A model generated the notes under the pieces. It was given only the letters and a program-made list of their open reading frames with translations. It was not told the DNA's origin and searched no databases. The translations under genes were made by a program, and so were the position numbers. From assembly GCF_000422625.1 (NCBI RefSeq), contig NZ_AUGK01000004.1:186001-250000 (forward strand): a stretch of 64,000 bases of DNA. The letters run 5' to 3'. Numbering within the stretch: the stretch's first letter is position 1; the number at the start of each line of letters is the position of its first letter. Shown piece after piece: positions 15,916-24,911 of the stretch. The stretch comes from Adlercreutzia mucosicola DSM 19490 (GTDB lineage: Bacteria; Actinomycetota; Coriobacteriia; Coriobacteriales; Eggerthellaceae).

Positions 15916-17004
15916 CTACCTTTCCGTGCAGCTGATGCAGGGGTCGATGGTCAGGATGATCATGTTCACGTCGGCCAGATCGCAGCCCTTCAGGGCCACG
16001 GTCATGCCGGCGAGGTTCTGCGAGGTTGGCGTGCGGATGCGCATGCGCTCGAGGTTCTTGGTGCCGTTGCCGCGGGCATAGTAGTAGCACTCGCCGCGGG
16101 GCTGCTCCAGCACGTTGGAGGCCTCGGCGCCCTCGGCCGGCGTGCCCTTCACGGCCACCTCGATGGGGCCGGCGGGCATCTTCGCCGCCAGCTCCTTGAT
16201 GATGTCGAAAGACTGGAGCACCTCCAGGCAGCGCACCTTCACGCGGGCGTAGCAGTCGCCCTCGGTGGCCACGATGGGCTGGAAGTCGACCAGATCGCCA
16301 TAGGCGCCGCGGCCGAAGGAACGCACGTCGTAGGGCAGGTTGGAGGCGCGAGCGAAAGGACCCACCATGGACAGCGCCGCGGCGTCCTCGGCAGACAGGT
16401 ACCCCACGCCCACGGTGCGGTTCTTCACCGAGGTGTCGGTGAGCAGGGTGTTCATGATCTTGGTATAGTCGTCCTTGATGCCCTCCAGGGTGGCGATGAT
16501 CTCGGCCATCTGGGTGGCGTCGATGTCGCGGACGACACCGCCCACCTTCACCACGGACAGGATGACGCGGCCGCCGGTGGTCTTCTCGAAGATGTCGAGC
16601 ACGCGCTCGCGCAAACGCCAGCAGTGCATGAACATGGACTCGAAGCCGAAGGCGTCGGCGGCCAGGCCCAGCCACAGCAGGTGCGAGTGCACGCGGGACA
16701 GCTCGTGCCAGATGACGCGCAGGTACTCGGCTCGCTTGGGCACTTCCACGCCCATGAGCTCCTCCACGGTTTCGGCGTAGCCCACGGAATGGCCCGTGGC
16801 GCAGATGCCGCAGATGCGCTCGGCGATGTAGATGAACTGGTTGTAGTCGCGGGTCTCCACGAGCTTCTCCAGGCCGCGGTGCACGAAGCCGATCTGCGGA
16901 AGCACGTCGACGACGGTCTCGTCCTGCACCACCAGATCGAGGTGCAAAGGCTCCGGCAGCACCGGGTGCTGGGGGCCGAAGGGAATGACGGTTGCCTTGC
17001 CCAT
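15916..17004 (-). CDS. echE: Ech-type [NiFe] hydrogenase large subunit (EchE)
   Basis: 362 residues. Both nickel-binding motifs are intact: ERICGICATGH (C65, C68) and the C-terminal DPCISC (C356, C359). That separates it from NuoD, which lost these cysteines, and makes this a true group 4 hydrogenase. Only three residues (TER) follow the last cysteine, so there is no C-terminal extension to be cut off during maturation, a trait known for some Ech/CooH-type subunits. It catalyses proton reduction or H2 oxidation on the cytoplasmic side, coupled to ion movement through EchA/B. Confidence 0.93.
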   Translation of the reverse strand: MGKATVIPFGPQHPVLPEPLHLDLVVQDETVVDVLPQIGFVHRGLEKLVETRDYNQFIYIAERICGICATGHSVGYAETVEELMGVEVPKRAEYLRVIWHELSRVHSHLLWLGLAADAFGFESMFMHCWRLRERVLDIFEKTTGGRVILSVVKVGGVVRDIDATQMAEIIATLEGIKDDYTKIMNTLLTDTSVKNRTVGVGYLSAEDAAALSMVGPFARASNLPYDVRSFGRGAYGDLVDFQPIVATEGDCYARVKVRCLEVLQSFDIIKELAAKMPAGPIEVAVKGTPAEGAEASNVLEQPRGECYYYARGNGTKNLERMRIRTPTSQNLAGMTVALKGCDLADVNMIILTIDPCISCTER

Positions 17005-17006
17005 GG

Positions 17007-17747
17007 TTACTCACCCTTCCCTTCCGCGCTCTGCTGCGCGCGCTTCGCCTTGGCCTCCAGAGCGGCCCGCACCTTGGCGGCCTTCTCGGGATCGAGCCCG
17101 GCGATCTTCGCCTGGATCTCCTCTTCGGTGGGGCCGGTCGCGGCCGGCGCCGGAGATGGGGCCGACGCTGCGGCTGCTGCGGCCTTCTTGGCCTTCGCCT
17201 CCATGGCCGCGCGCACCTTCGCCGCCTTCTCCGGGTCCAAGCCGGCGATCTTGGCCTGGATCTCCTCCTCGGTGGGGCCGGTCGGAGCGCTTGCCGACGC
17301 GGCGGGCTCGGCCGCCTTCTGCGCCGCAGCGGCTTCCTTGGCGGCCTTGGCGGCGGCGATCTTCTTGGCCTTCTCGCGGGCCGCCAGCTGCTCGGGGCTG
17401 ACCACGGTCATGGGCGCCTTGCTCGACAGCTGGTAGAACATGCCGCCGAAGTCGATGGCGATGTTCGCGATGGCCACGTCGTAGAGGTCGTGGATCTCGT
17501 TCTCGCAGACGAAGGCCTCCAGAAACACATCGGTGATGGAGGGCACCACGTCGGTCTTCTGCACGGCCTTCACCGTGAAGTTCTCCAGATGGCCGTCCTT
17601 CATGTAGGAGTACACCAGGTCGATGCCCTCTTCGGTGTTCACGGCGAGGATCTGCACGTAGCGCCAGCCCTCAGCGGCGCGGGCGGCCGCCAGGTCGTGC
17701 ACCTGGCCCAACTTGAGGGGCGCAAAGGTTTGGGTGAACTTATCCAT
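17007..17747 (-). CDS. echD: Ech-type hydrogenase subunit EchD (NuoC-like) with repeat tail
   Basis: 246 residues from the ATG at 17747. Residues 1-115 match the 30-kDa NuoC/EchD subunit (EGWRYVQILAVNTEEG, YDVAIANIAIDFGGMFYQL). Residues 116-246 are an Ala/Lys/Glu-rich extension holding two copies of a 32-residue unit (156-187 and 204-235) that differ at one position, Met against Leu. The unit reads as a charged helix with GLDPEK turns. Such a tail is not needed for the EchD fold and is the odd feature of this operon. A longer frame upstream of 17747 overlaps echC and is a shadow. Confidence 0.9.
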   Translation of the reverse strand: MDKFTQTFAPLKLGQVHDLAAARAAEGWRYVQILAVNTEEGIDLVYSYMKDGHLENFTVKAVQKTDVVPSITDVFLEAFVCENEIHDLYDVAIANIAIDFGGMFYQLSSKAPMTVVSPEQLAAREKAKKIAAAKAAKEAAAAQKAAEPAASASAPTGPTEEEIQAKIAGLDPEKAAKVRAAMEAKAKKAAAAAASAPSPAPAATGPTEEEIQAKIAGLDPEKAAKVRAALEAKAKRAQQSAEGKGE

Positions 17748-17754
17748 GGGCGCC

Positions 17755-18198
17755 TCACGCTCCCTTCCGCGCGGCCGCCAGGGCCGCGGACTTCTGATCG
17801 AGCACGGCGATGCCGGCCACGATGGCGTCGATGAGCTGCTCGGGGCGCACGGCGCAGCCCGGGGCGTACACGTCCACGGGAATAGCCTTGTCAACGCCGC
17901 CGATGACGTTGTAGCAGTCGTGGAACACGCCGCCCGAGCAGGCGCAGATGCCGCAGGCCACGACGACCTTTGGCTCCAGCATCTGGTCGTAGATCTCACG
18001 CACCACATTGATGTTCTGCTCGTTCACGCTTCCCGTGACCAAGAAGATGTCGGCGTGCTTGGGGTTGCCGGTGTTGATCACGCCGAAGCGCTCGCCGTCG
18101 AAGCCGGGGCAGAGCGTGGCCAGCACCTCGATGTCGCAGCCGTTGCAGCTGGAACCGTCGTAGTGGATGACCCACGGGGATTTGGATGCGAATGCCAT
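17755..18198 (-). CDS. echC: Ech-type [NiFe] hydrogenase small subunit (EchC)
   Basis: 147 residues, NuoB-like. SSCNGCD (C18, C21), GICACSGG (C82/C85/C87) and PGCAVRPE (C115) supply ligands for the proximal 4Fe-4S cluster. AAGGAGGG abuts an ATG at 18204, so the second ATG at 18198, six bases further, is preferred. It bridges EchF and the NiFe site in EchE. The gene lies between echB and echD with short gaps. Confidence 0.92.
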   Translation of the reverse strand: MAFASKSPWVIHYDGSSCNGCDIEVLATLCPGFDGERFGVINTGNPKHADIFLVTGSVNEQNINVVREIYDQMLEPKVVVACGICACSGGVFHDCYNVIGGVDKAIPVDVYAPGCAVRPEQLIDAIVAGIAVLDQKSAALAAARKGA

Positions 18199-18210
18199 GA
18201 CCATCCCTCC

Positions 18211-19080
18211 TTACAGAAACGCGAGCAGGGCGATGTTCACGCCGCCGGCGATGAGCGCTACGAGCCACGCCGACTTGAACATGAACTGCCACTTCACGCG
18301 GGCGAAGTTGTTGTCGATCCAGATTTCGAGGAAGTACACCAGTACCACGATGAGCAGGGCGAGCGCCACCGAGATGGGGTTGCCCCACACAAAGAACAGG
18401 CCGATCCAGCCCATGAACAGGACGTTCTCGCACCAGTGCATGATCTCCACGAGACCTAAGGTGGGGCCGCTCATCTCGGTGGTCACGCCGCGGACGATCT
18501 CCTGATGGGCGTGGTGGGACAGCGCCAGGTCGAAGGGCGACTTGCGCAGCTTGATGGTGAGAATGAACAGCACGCCCAGAAACACCAGGCCGATGGCGCA
18601 GATGATGGGATGAGGCTGCGCGAAGACGGCGCCCACGTCGAAGGAGCCGGTGGCCTGGAAAAACGCCACCGCCATGAGCAGCACCATGGGCTCGTAGCTC
18701 ATCACCTGGAGCGTCTCGCGGGCCGCGCCCACCTCAGCGTAGGGGCTGCGGGTGGAATAGGCGGCCATGATGAAGAACAGGCTGGACAGCGTGATGACGA
18801 ACACGCAGAGCAGCAGGTTGCCGCCGGAGAAGAACACGCCTCCGGCCAGCAGGGCGAACAGCAGGGCCGCGCCCACATAGACCGACTCCACCGAGTTCAC
18901 GCTGGCGCGCTCCTTCTCGAAGAGCTTGCGCACATCGTAGTAGGGCTGCAGCAGCGGCGGCCCCACACGCCCCTGCATGCGGGCGCTGACGATGCGGTCG
19001 AGCCCGGCCAGAAAACAGCCGACCACAGGCGCGATCAGGGTGAACAGAAGGGTGCCGATCAGGGTCGATACCAAAGTCAT
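18211..19080 (-). CDS. echB: Ech-type hydrogenase membrane subunit EchB (NuoH/HycD-like)
   Basis: 289 residues with about eight membrane segments. The conserved cytoplasmic loops ARMQGRVGPPLLQPYYDV and EKERASVNS, and the RSPYAEVGAARE segment, are typical of NuoH/HycD/EchB, the subunit that links the hydrogenase module to the ion channel. The ATG at 19080 has AGGAAGGG about ten bases upstream; an earlier GTG at 19089 is too close to it. It follows echA directly. Confidence 0.92.
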   Translation of the reverse strand: MTLVSTLIGTLLFTLIAPVVGCFLAGLDRIVSARMQGRVGPPLLQPYYDVRKLFEKERASVNSVESVYVGAALLFALLAGGVFFSGGNLLLCVFVITLSSLFFIMAAYSTRSPYAEVGAARETLQVMSYEPMVLLMAVAFFQATGSFDVGAVFAQPHPIICAIGLVFLGVLFILTIKLRKSPFDLALSHHAHQEIVRGVTTEMSGPTLGLVEIMHWCENVLFMGWIGLFFVWGNPISVALALLIVVLVYFLEIWIDNNFARVKWQFMFKSAWLVALIAGGVNIALLAFL

Positions 19081-19096
19081 AGCGATCACACCCTTC

Positions 19097-21034
19097 CTAG
19101 AAGATGAACATCGGGGTAACGACGAAGGCCACCACGAAGGCGACCACCATGATGAGCGAGTTGAACACCACGCCCACCGGCGCGATGCGCTTCTCGCCGA
19201 ACACGTCGGTCATGTACCAGTTGCGGGCCTGGGCCACGGCGGTGCCCGACAGGGCGTTCTGGAACGCGCGGGAGTCGTCGTCGCGGCTGACGCCGGCCAG
19301 GTACACGCTCACCTTGCGGCTCTTCTGGTTGCGCCCCACGCCGGCGAACAGCACGACCACCACGATGATGGTGCAGATGGAGGCGAGCCAGAGGTTGTCG
19401 GTGGAGATGTCCTGGCCGAAGGTGCCGTAGACCGACAGCAGGTAGGGTTCCACGGTGAATACCGAGATGAAGGGCAGAAACACACAGCTGAGCACCAGCA
19501 GTACCGCCATGAGCAGCAGCGAGGCCCATTCCGTGGGCTTCACCGTGGTCTCCACGTTCTCGGGCGCCCCGGCGATGCCGGCCAGCTTGCCGAGCCATTT
19601 GGCCCAGAACATGAAGGTGGCCGCGCTGCCGAAGGCCAGGATGAGGATGAGCGCCACCTGGTGGGTGTCGACGAAGGACACCAGCGTCGCCCATTTCGCC
19701 ATGAGCATGCCGAAGGGGGCGATGAACATGCACATGATGCCGAGCATCATGAAACGGGCCAGGCGCGGCATGCGGTCGAACAAGAGGTCCATGTCCTCGA
19801 TGTCGCGGCTGCCGATGTGGTGCTCGGCGGTGCCGACGCACAGAAACAGCAGCGACTTCGCGATGGCGTGGAACAGCACGAGGAAGCAGGCCGCCCACAC
19901 GGCCTCGGGGGTGCCCACACCGGCGCAGGCGGTGATGAGGCCCAGGTTCGCGATGGTGGAATAGGCCAGCACGCGCTTGGCGTTGGACTGGGAGATGGCC
20001 ATGAACGAGCAGAGCACGAACGTGATGCCGCCCACCAGCATGACCATGATGGCCGCGGCCGGGGTCACGTGCAGCACGGGCGCCAGCTTCACCAGCAGAA
20101 AGCAGCCGGCCTTCACCATGGTGGACGAGTGCAGCAGGGCACTCGTGGGGGTGGGGGCCACCATGGCGCCCAGAAGCCAGGTCTGGAAGGGCATCTGGGC
20201 GGCTTTCGTGATGCCCGCGAAGGCCAGGGCGGTCACCGCGAGCGTGGTCAGCACCGGGTTGCTCATGCCGATGGCCAGAAACTCGTAGAACGAGAAGGTG
20301 CCCACGGTAAGCGCGCAGGAGTACAGCGCCACGAGAAAGCCCAGGCCGCCGGCCAGGTTCATGATGATCTGGCGGAAGGCGTTTCGGATGGCCTCCTCGG
20401 TGCGGGTGTAGCCGATCAGCAAAAAGGAGCAGAGCGTGGTCACTTCCCAGCCGGTGAACATCCACTCCATGTTGTTCGCGAACACGATGACGAACATGGC
20501 AGACAAAAAGATGAACATGAGCGCGAAGAACAGCGGGCGGCGATCCGGCGCGCCGGCGGGCTCGTGGGCCTGGAAATCCTCCATGTAGCCGACGGCGTAG
20601 ATGCAGATGCCGCTGCCCACCACGCCGATGATGAAGGTCATCAGAAGCGACAGGGAGTCGAAGTACAGGCCGTAGGTCACCTCGATGTCATGGGCGAAGA
20701 CGAACTCCAGCACCAGGGTGCCCACGATCTGCACCACAGCGAGCACGGCGGCCCACGGGTTGCGGTAGCGCACGGCAAATCCGATGATGACAGCGGCGAT
20801 GGCGACGGAAATGCCCGTGCACACGAAATCGAGCGCCTCGCTCTGGAATTCGAACAAGGTGCACGTCGCGCCCAAATTCATCACCACCAGCGCGACGGAC
20901 GCGACTCCGATGACGATGCCGGCGGCGCACACGATGACGCGGCGCGGGGCCTCATGCCGCACAACAAGCAGAATGGCGGCGACGACCAGGGGGAACACGA
21001 TGAGGAAGCCGAGCAGTCCGAGACTGAGTTCCAT
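19097..21034 (-). CDS. echA: Ech-type hydrogenase ion-pumping subunit EchA (NuoL/HyfB-like)
   Basis: 645 residues with about sixteen membrane segments. The antiporter-like core includes ANNMEWMFTGWEVTTLCSFLLIGY with a conserved acidic residue, then AAQMPFQTWLLGAMVAPTP, LLHSSTMVKAG and FHAIAKSLLF with channel lysines and histidines. It moves H+ or Na+ coupled to electron flow from ferredoxin to protons. First gene of echABCDEF; GGAGGG lies before the ATG. Confidence 0.92.
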   Translation of the reverse strand: MELSLGLLGFLIVFPLVVAAILLVVRHEAPRRVIVCAAGIVIGVASVALVVMNLGATCTLFEFQSEALDFVCTGISVAIAAVIIGFAVRYRNPWAAVLAVVQIVGTLVLEFVFAHDIEVTYGLYFDSLSLLMTFIIGVVGSGICIYAVGYMEDFQAHEPAGAPDRRPLFFALMFIFLSAMFVIVFANNMEWMFTGWEVTTLCSFLLIGYTRTEEAIRNAFRQIIMNLAGGLGFLVALYSCALTVGTFSFYEFLAIGMSNPVLTTLAVTALAFAGITKAAQMPFQTWLLGAMVAPTPTSALLHSSTMVKAGCFLLVKLAPVLHVTPAAAIMVMLVGGITFVLCSFMAISQSNAKRVLAYSTIANLGLITACAGVGTPEAVWAACFLVLFHAIAKSLLFLCVGTAEHHIGSRDIEDMDLLFDRMPRLARFMMLGIMCMFIAPFGMLMAKWATLVSFVDTHQVALILILAFGSAATFMFWAKWLGKLAGIAGAPENVETTVKPTEWASLLLMAVLLVLSCVFLPFISVFTVEPYLLSVYGTFGQDISTDNLWLASICTIIVVVVLFAGVGRNQKSRKVSVYLAGVSRDDDSRAFQNALSGTAVAQARNWYMTDVFGEKRIAPVGVVFNSLIMVVAFVVAFVVTPMFIF

Positions 21035-21191
21035 GCAGGCCCTCCTTACCCTTCAATCGGCCCTGCGCGGCGAAGAGCATCGCCCGCATAGGCGAGATCG
21101 CGTGCGATCTTCGCTCTACCATAGCAAAGAACGACTGCGCTCCTCCTCCCCTTCGCCAGGGCAGGGGCGATTGTTCGGTAAAAGGGTTGGG

Positions 21192-22478
21192 CTAATTGTG
21201 CGCTTGCAATAAATTTCGGTCGAACCGTTTCCCCAGGAGACCGCCGATGGCGGCGCCGGCGACGGCGGGAATGAGCCAGCTGAAGCCGAAGCTGTAGAGG
21301 GGCGCGGCCTCCACGAAGGCGAGGGAGCCGGTGAGGTCGTGGGTGGTCAGAAGCAGACTTGCGCCCACAGCGGCCAGAGCCGCGCCCTTGAACGTCCAGG
21401 TGCTGTGGATATGCTTACGGAACAGCAGCAAAACGACGGTGATCATGAACGGCGGGCAGATGACCGAGAGCACCGGGGCCGCCAAGTTGATGATGTTCGT
21501 GAGGCCCAGATTGCAGATGGCCAGCGCGATGACCACCACGGCGATAAGCGCCGCGCGGTAGCTGACGCGACGGTCGGTGATGCGCTCCATATAGGCCGCC
21601 GTGGCGCCAACGAGGCCCACGGCCGTGGTCAGGCAGGCGAATCCCACTACCACGCCGAGCACGACAAGGCCAGTCTGTCCCATGAGCTGCTCGGTGATGA
21701 GCGTGATGAGCGTAGCCTGGTTCACGTCGTGGGAGACCACGGTGGCCGCCGTGGCGCCCAGGTAGGTGAGGCCGCCGTAGACCAGGGTCAACAGCACACA
21801 GGCCACCAGGCTCGCCCGAGCCGTCACCGACAGCTGGCTTTTCCCGTCGGCATAGCCCGCGGCGCGCACCGACTCCTGCACGATAATGGCGAAGCCCACC
21901 ACGGCGAGGATGTCCATGGTCTGGTAGCCCGCCGAGATGCCGTCGGCTACCACCGTGGCCGTTTCGGGAGCCGTCACGGGGCCGAGAGGGTTGGCGACGC
22001 CGGCCACCACCATGATCACGATGCCCGCGACGAGCACCGGGGTGAGCACCTTGCCCACGATGCCCACGATGCGGGTGGGGCGCAGGGTGAACAGCAGCAC
22101 CACGGCGAAGAACAGCAGTGAGAAGGGCAAAAGGCCGATCTGGTCGCCGAGCAAGGGGGCGATGGACATCTCGTAGGTGGTGGCGGCGGTGCGGGGGCTT
22201 GCGATGATGACGCCGGTGCACAGGATGGCCGCGGTGTTCAGCGCCAAAGCGGCGCGCTTGCCGAGCACGCCCTCGATGGAGAGGATGGAGCCGCCGGCAC
22301 GGTTGATGGCCACCACGCCGACGCAGGAGATGACCACGTCCACGAAGACGAAGCAGGCCAAGCCCAGTGGCCAGTCCCAGCCGCTCTCCAGGCCGAGAAA
22401 CGGCGGGAAGATGAGATTGCCCGCTCCGAAGAACATGGCGAACAGCGCCAATCCGATTACCAGCGCGTTCTTGTTCAT
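21192..22478 (-). CDS. brnQ: Branched-chain amino acid:cation symporter
   Basis: 428 residues, LIVCS family, about twelve membrane segments. The N-terminus MNKNALVIGLALFAMFFGAGNLIFPPFLG is diagnostic of BrnQ. It takes up Leu, Ile and Val with Na+ or H+. The start at 22478 has GGGAGGG upstream; the open frame upstream of it is noise. Monocistronic, between the ech promoter region and the MATE gene. A perfect palindrome lies in its leader. Confidence 0.92.
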   Translation of the reverse strand: MNKNALVIGLALFAMFFGAGNLIFPPFLGLESGWDWPLGLACFVFVDVVISCVGVVAINRAGGSILSIEGVLGKRAALALNTAAILCTGVIIASPRTAATTYEMSIAPLLGDQIGLLPFSLLFFAVVLLFTLRPTRIVGIVGKVLTPVLVAGIVIMVVAGVANPLGPVTAPETATVVADGISAGYQTMDILAVVGFAIIVQESVRAAGYADGKSQLSVTARASLVACVLLTLVYGGLTYLGATAATVVSHDVNQATLITLITEQLMGQTGLVVLGVVVGFACLTTAVGLVGATAAYMERITDRRVSYRAALIAVVVIALAICNLGLTNIINLAAPVLSVICPPFMITVVLLLFRKHIHSTWTFKGAALAAVGASLLLTTHDLTGSLAFVEAAPLYSFGFSWLIPAVAGAAIGGLLGKRFDRNLLQAHN

Positions 22479-22504
22479 GCGCCCTCCCTTGAAACACCCT
22501 GGCC

Positions 22505-22520
22505 GCGGTGCGCGCACCGC
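22505..22520. promoter_or_regulatory. Perfect 16-bp palindrome in the brnQ leader
   Basis: GCGGTGCGCGCACCGC lies about 25 bases before the brnQ start, just downstream of an AT-rich TTATATAG stretch (about 22526-22536) that could be the -10. It may be a repressor site or a hairpin in the leader. No T-tract follows, so it is not a standard terminator. Confidence 0.4.
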
Positions 22521-22640
22521 GCGACCCTCTATATAAGTAGGGCCGTTCCGACCCCGCCCATTGCTGCAAACGGAATGATTCATAATGACGCATAGGCCCA
22601 GGTGCGCACCCCCGCGCCCCCAAAGCGGCATAAAATCGTC

Positions 22641-22680
22641 AAGGGAGGGGCGGAAGCGCGATAGCCGACCCCTCCCCTTC
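22641..22680 (-). terminator. Hairpin downstream of the MATE gene
   Basis: GGGAGGGG and CCCCTCCC flank an 18-base loop about 100 bases beyond the MATE stop. On the minus strand a GACGATTTTA stretch follows, which gives a weak terminator. Confidence 0.4.
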
Positions 22681-22772
22681 CGGCTATGCGGTTTCCACCG
22701 AGGCGGTGATGAGGGCGTAGTTGCCGGCGTGGACGCAGTAGGTGCCGCGCCCTCCGCTTCCATCGAGTATTT

Positions 22773-24137
22773 CTATGGGGCCATAGGCCCTTTCATCCAG
22801 TTGTCGCCCCGAGCGCGCAGGCCGTTGGTCACGGCGCGGCCGCCCATGAGGACGAAATCGAAGAGCAACCACAACGCCGCCATGGCCGCCAGCCCATCGC
22901 CGATCCGCGGCAGCAGAACAACCGCGAACAGCACCAGCGCGACCAAGTAGACCGCCGCCACCCCGGCGCAGGTCTTCGCGAGGTACTTGAAATCGCCAGC
23001 CCCGATGAGGATGCCGTCGAGCGCCCACATCCATCCCTCCAGCGGCAGGCCTGCGCCGGCGGCAATCATACCCGCCGCGATCAGCTGCTGCACCCCAGCG
23101 CTTTCCGTGAACAAGGGGGCCGCAGGAAGACTTGCCAGGGCGAAGGCAGCGCCCATGAAGATGCCGACGACGAGCCCCACCCGCGCGGAGAGCCGCGTAA
23201 TCGAGCGCACCTCCTCCCTCTCTCCGGCCCCGAGGCGGGCGCCGACAAGCGTCTGGGCGGCGATGGCGACAGAGTCAAGGATGTTCAGTACGAAGTTCCA
23301 GCCGGCGTTCACCACCTGATAGGCCGCCAGCGCCTCATCGCCTATGGCAGCGGCTGCGACCACCGTGCCCACAAGGGCGACGCGCAGGGCCAGGGTGCGC
23401 AGGAACAGCGGTAGCCCGTCGCCGCCGGCCGCCTTTATCCCGGCCACGCGCGGGCGCAGGGAGACCCCCTCGGCGCGTATCCAACGCAGCGCCGGAACGA
23501 GCAGGCAGAGGGCCATGAACCACTGGGCGATAAACGTGGCAAATCCCGAGCCGCCGACGCCCCAACCGAGCCCGATGACGAAGATAATGTCGAGCACCGT
23601 GTTGACAAGCGCCCCGCCGACGGCGACGACCAGCGTGATGTTCACTTTCTGCAACCCGCGGAACAGCCCGTTCGATGCGTAGACCAGAAGCATGCCGGGC
23701 ACGCCCAGCACCACGGCGCGCGTGTACGCGACGGCTTGGACGAGCACCTCGCCCCTGCCGCCGAGCGCGTAGCTGAGCGGCTCGGCGAACGAGAAGATGG
23801 CCGCCGCCAGAACCACGCCGATCAAGAGGGCAAGCCACAGGCTGTCCACGGCCGTCGCGAGCCCCTCGCGCCTTTTCCCGGCGCCGAACAGGCGGGAGAC
23901 CTGCGAGGTGGTCGCATAGGCCAGAAAGATACAGAGCCCCACGGCGGTGAGTACGATGGTCGACCCGAGCGAAAGCCCCGCAAGCGCCGTGGTCCCCACG
24001 TGCCCCACAATGGCGGTGTCGATGAGTACGAACGCCGGCTCCGCGATAAGCTGCCCGAACGTCGGAATAGCGAGCAGGGCCAACTGGCGGATCGTCCTGC
24101 CGTCGCCCCTCCCCCGCCTCAACGTTTGTTGCTCCAT
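22773..24137 (-). CDS. MATE family efflux protein (DinF-like)
   Basis: 454 residues with twelve membrane segments in two related halves. IPTFGQLIAEPAFVLIDTAIVGHVGTTALAGLSLG at the start and LFRGLQKVNITLVVAVGGALVNTVLD in the middle match MATE exporters of the DinF branch. It exports cationic or hydrophobic compounds using an ion gradient; the substrate cannot be told. GGGAGG supports the ATG at 24137 rather than an ATG 14 codons upstream. A coding-like stretch in another frame follows its stop (see findings). Confidence 0.88.
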   Translation of the reverse strand: MEQQTLRRGRGDGRTIRQLALLAIPTFGQLIAEPAFVLIDTAIVGHVGTTALAGLSLGSTIVLTAVGLCIFLAYATTSQVSRLFGAGKRREGLATAVDSLWLALLIGVVLAAAIFSFAEPLSYALGGRGEVLVQAVAYTRAVVLGVPGMLLVYASNGLFRGLQKVNITLVVAVGGALVNTVLDIIFVIGLGWGVGGSGFATFIAQWFMALCLLVPALRWIRAEGVSLRPRVAGIKAAGGDGLPLFLRTLALRVALVGTVVAAAAIGDEALAAYQVVNAGWNFVLNILDSVAIAAQTLVGARLGAGEREEVRSITRLSARVGLVVGIFMGAAFALASLPAAPLFTESAGVQQLIAAGMIAAGAGLPLEGWMWALDGILIGAGDFKYLAKTCAGVAAVYLVALVLFAVVLLPRIGDGLAAMAALWLLFDFVLMGGRAVTNGLRARGDNWMKGPMAP

Positions 24138-24231
24138 CGCCGTATCTGCCTCCCGCCGAAACCTCTTTCGAGAACCCATCTTAGCAGGGATATGGGCAAT
24201 AGCAGCTCAAATCTTCGCGCCCCCGCGCGCC

Positions 24232-24897
24232 CTACGCCCTCCTACCGACGAAGGCGCACACCGCGGCGGCTATGGAGGCTGCGGCGAACAGCGAGGGCAT
24301 CATGGTGCCCTCGCCCATATCCGACGCCATGCCGGAGAAGACGAGGAAGGCCACGGCGCACACAACCGCGACGACGGCAGCTGCCAGCATGGGGGCGCAG
24401 CCGCTGCCGCGCAGGACACCGATGACGCCCACCACGAGAAGCACGGCGGCAACGGCCCAAAGGAGCGTGCAGGCCCAGCACGCAATGGCCACGATTGCGG
24501 TAATTGCGTCCGCGTCCGATCCTCCGAGCGCGCCGTAGAGGGAGGCATACTCGCTAAAGGTGCCCGCGAATCCCGGAAGCGCCCAGGGGGCGTAGGCCTC
24601 GCCGAAAGAGAACGAGGAGAACGACCCCAGGCCGAGGAAGGATGCCGCCTGATCCACGTAACTGGTGAGGGAGGTGTAACCAGGGTATACGTCGAACCAC
24701 CCGAGAAGCGATACGATAATCGCGATAGCGGCCAGGACGGCGGCCGCTATGCTGGCGGGAGAGACGCTCCCACCAGGGCGAGCCGAAGAAACCCTCGCCG
24801 TTGGTGCCGCGGTCTTAGACTGGCCCAGTTGCACGCCGCACTTTCCGCAGAACGCGCTTCCGTCGGGAAGCTGGTTCCCGCATTTCGGACAGAACAT
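24232..24897 (-). CDS. Zinc-ribbon membrane protein
   Basis: 221 residues. An N-terminal zinc ribbon (C3, C6, C17, C20; MFCPKCGNQL) is followed by a basic linker and about four to five membrane segments (first at about 47-67). AGGAGAGGAG precedes the ATG at 24897. No enzyme motif is visible. It is the third zinc-ribbon protein of a four-gene minus-strand run that starts at 27732. The ribbon faces the cytoplasm if the first membrane segment is inside-out. Role unknown. Confidence 0.8.
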   Translation of the reverse strand: MFCPKCGNQLPDGSAFCGKCGVQLGQSKTAAPTARVSSARPGGSVSPASIAAAVLAAIAIIVSLLGWFDVYPGYTSLTSYVDQAASFLGLGSFSSFSFGEAYAPWALPGFAGTFSEYASLYGALGGSDADAITAIVAIACWACTLLWAVAAVLLVVGVIGVLRGSGCAPMLAAAVVAVVCAVAFLVFSGMASDMGEGTMMPSLFAAASIAAAVCAFVGRRA

Positions 24898-24911
24898 GGC
24901 TATCTCCTCTC

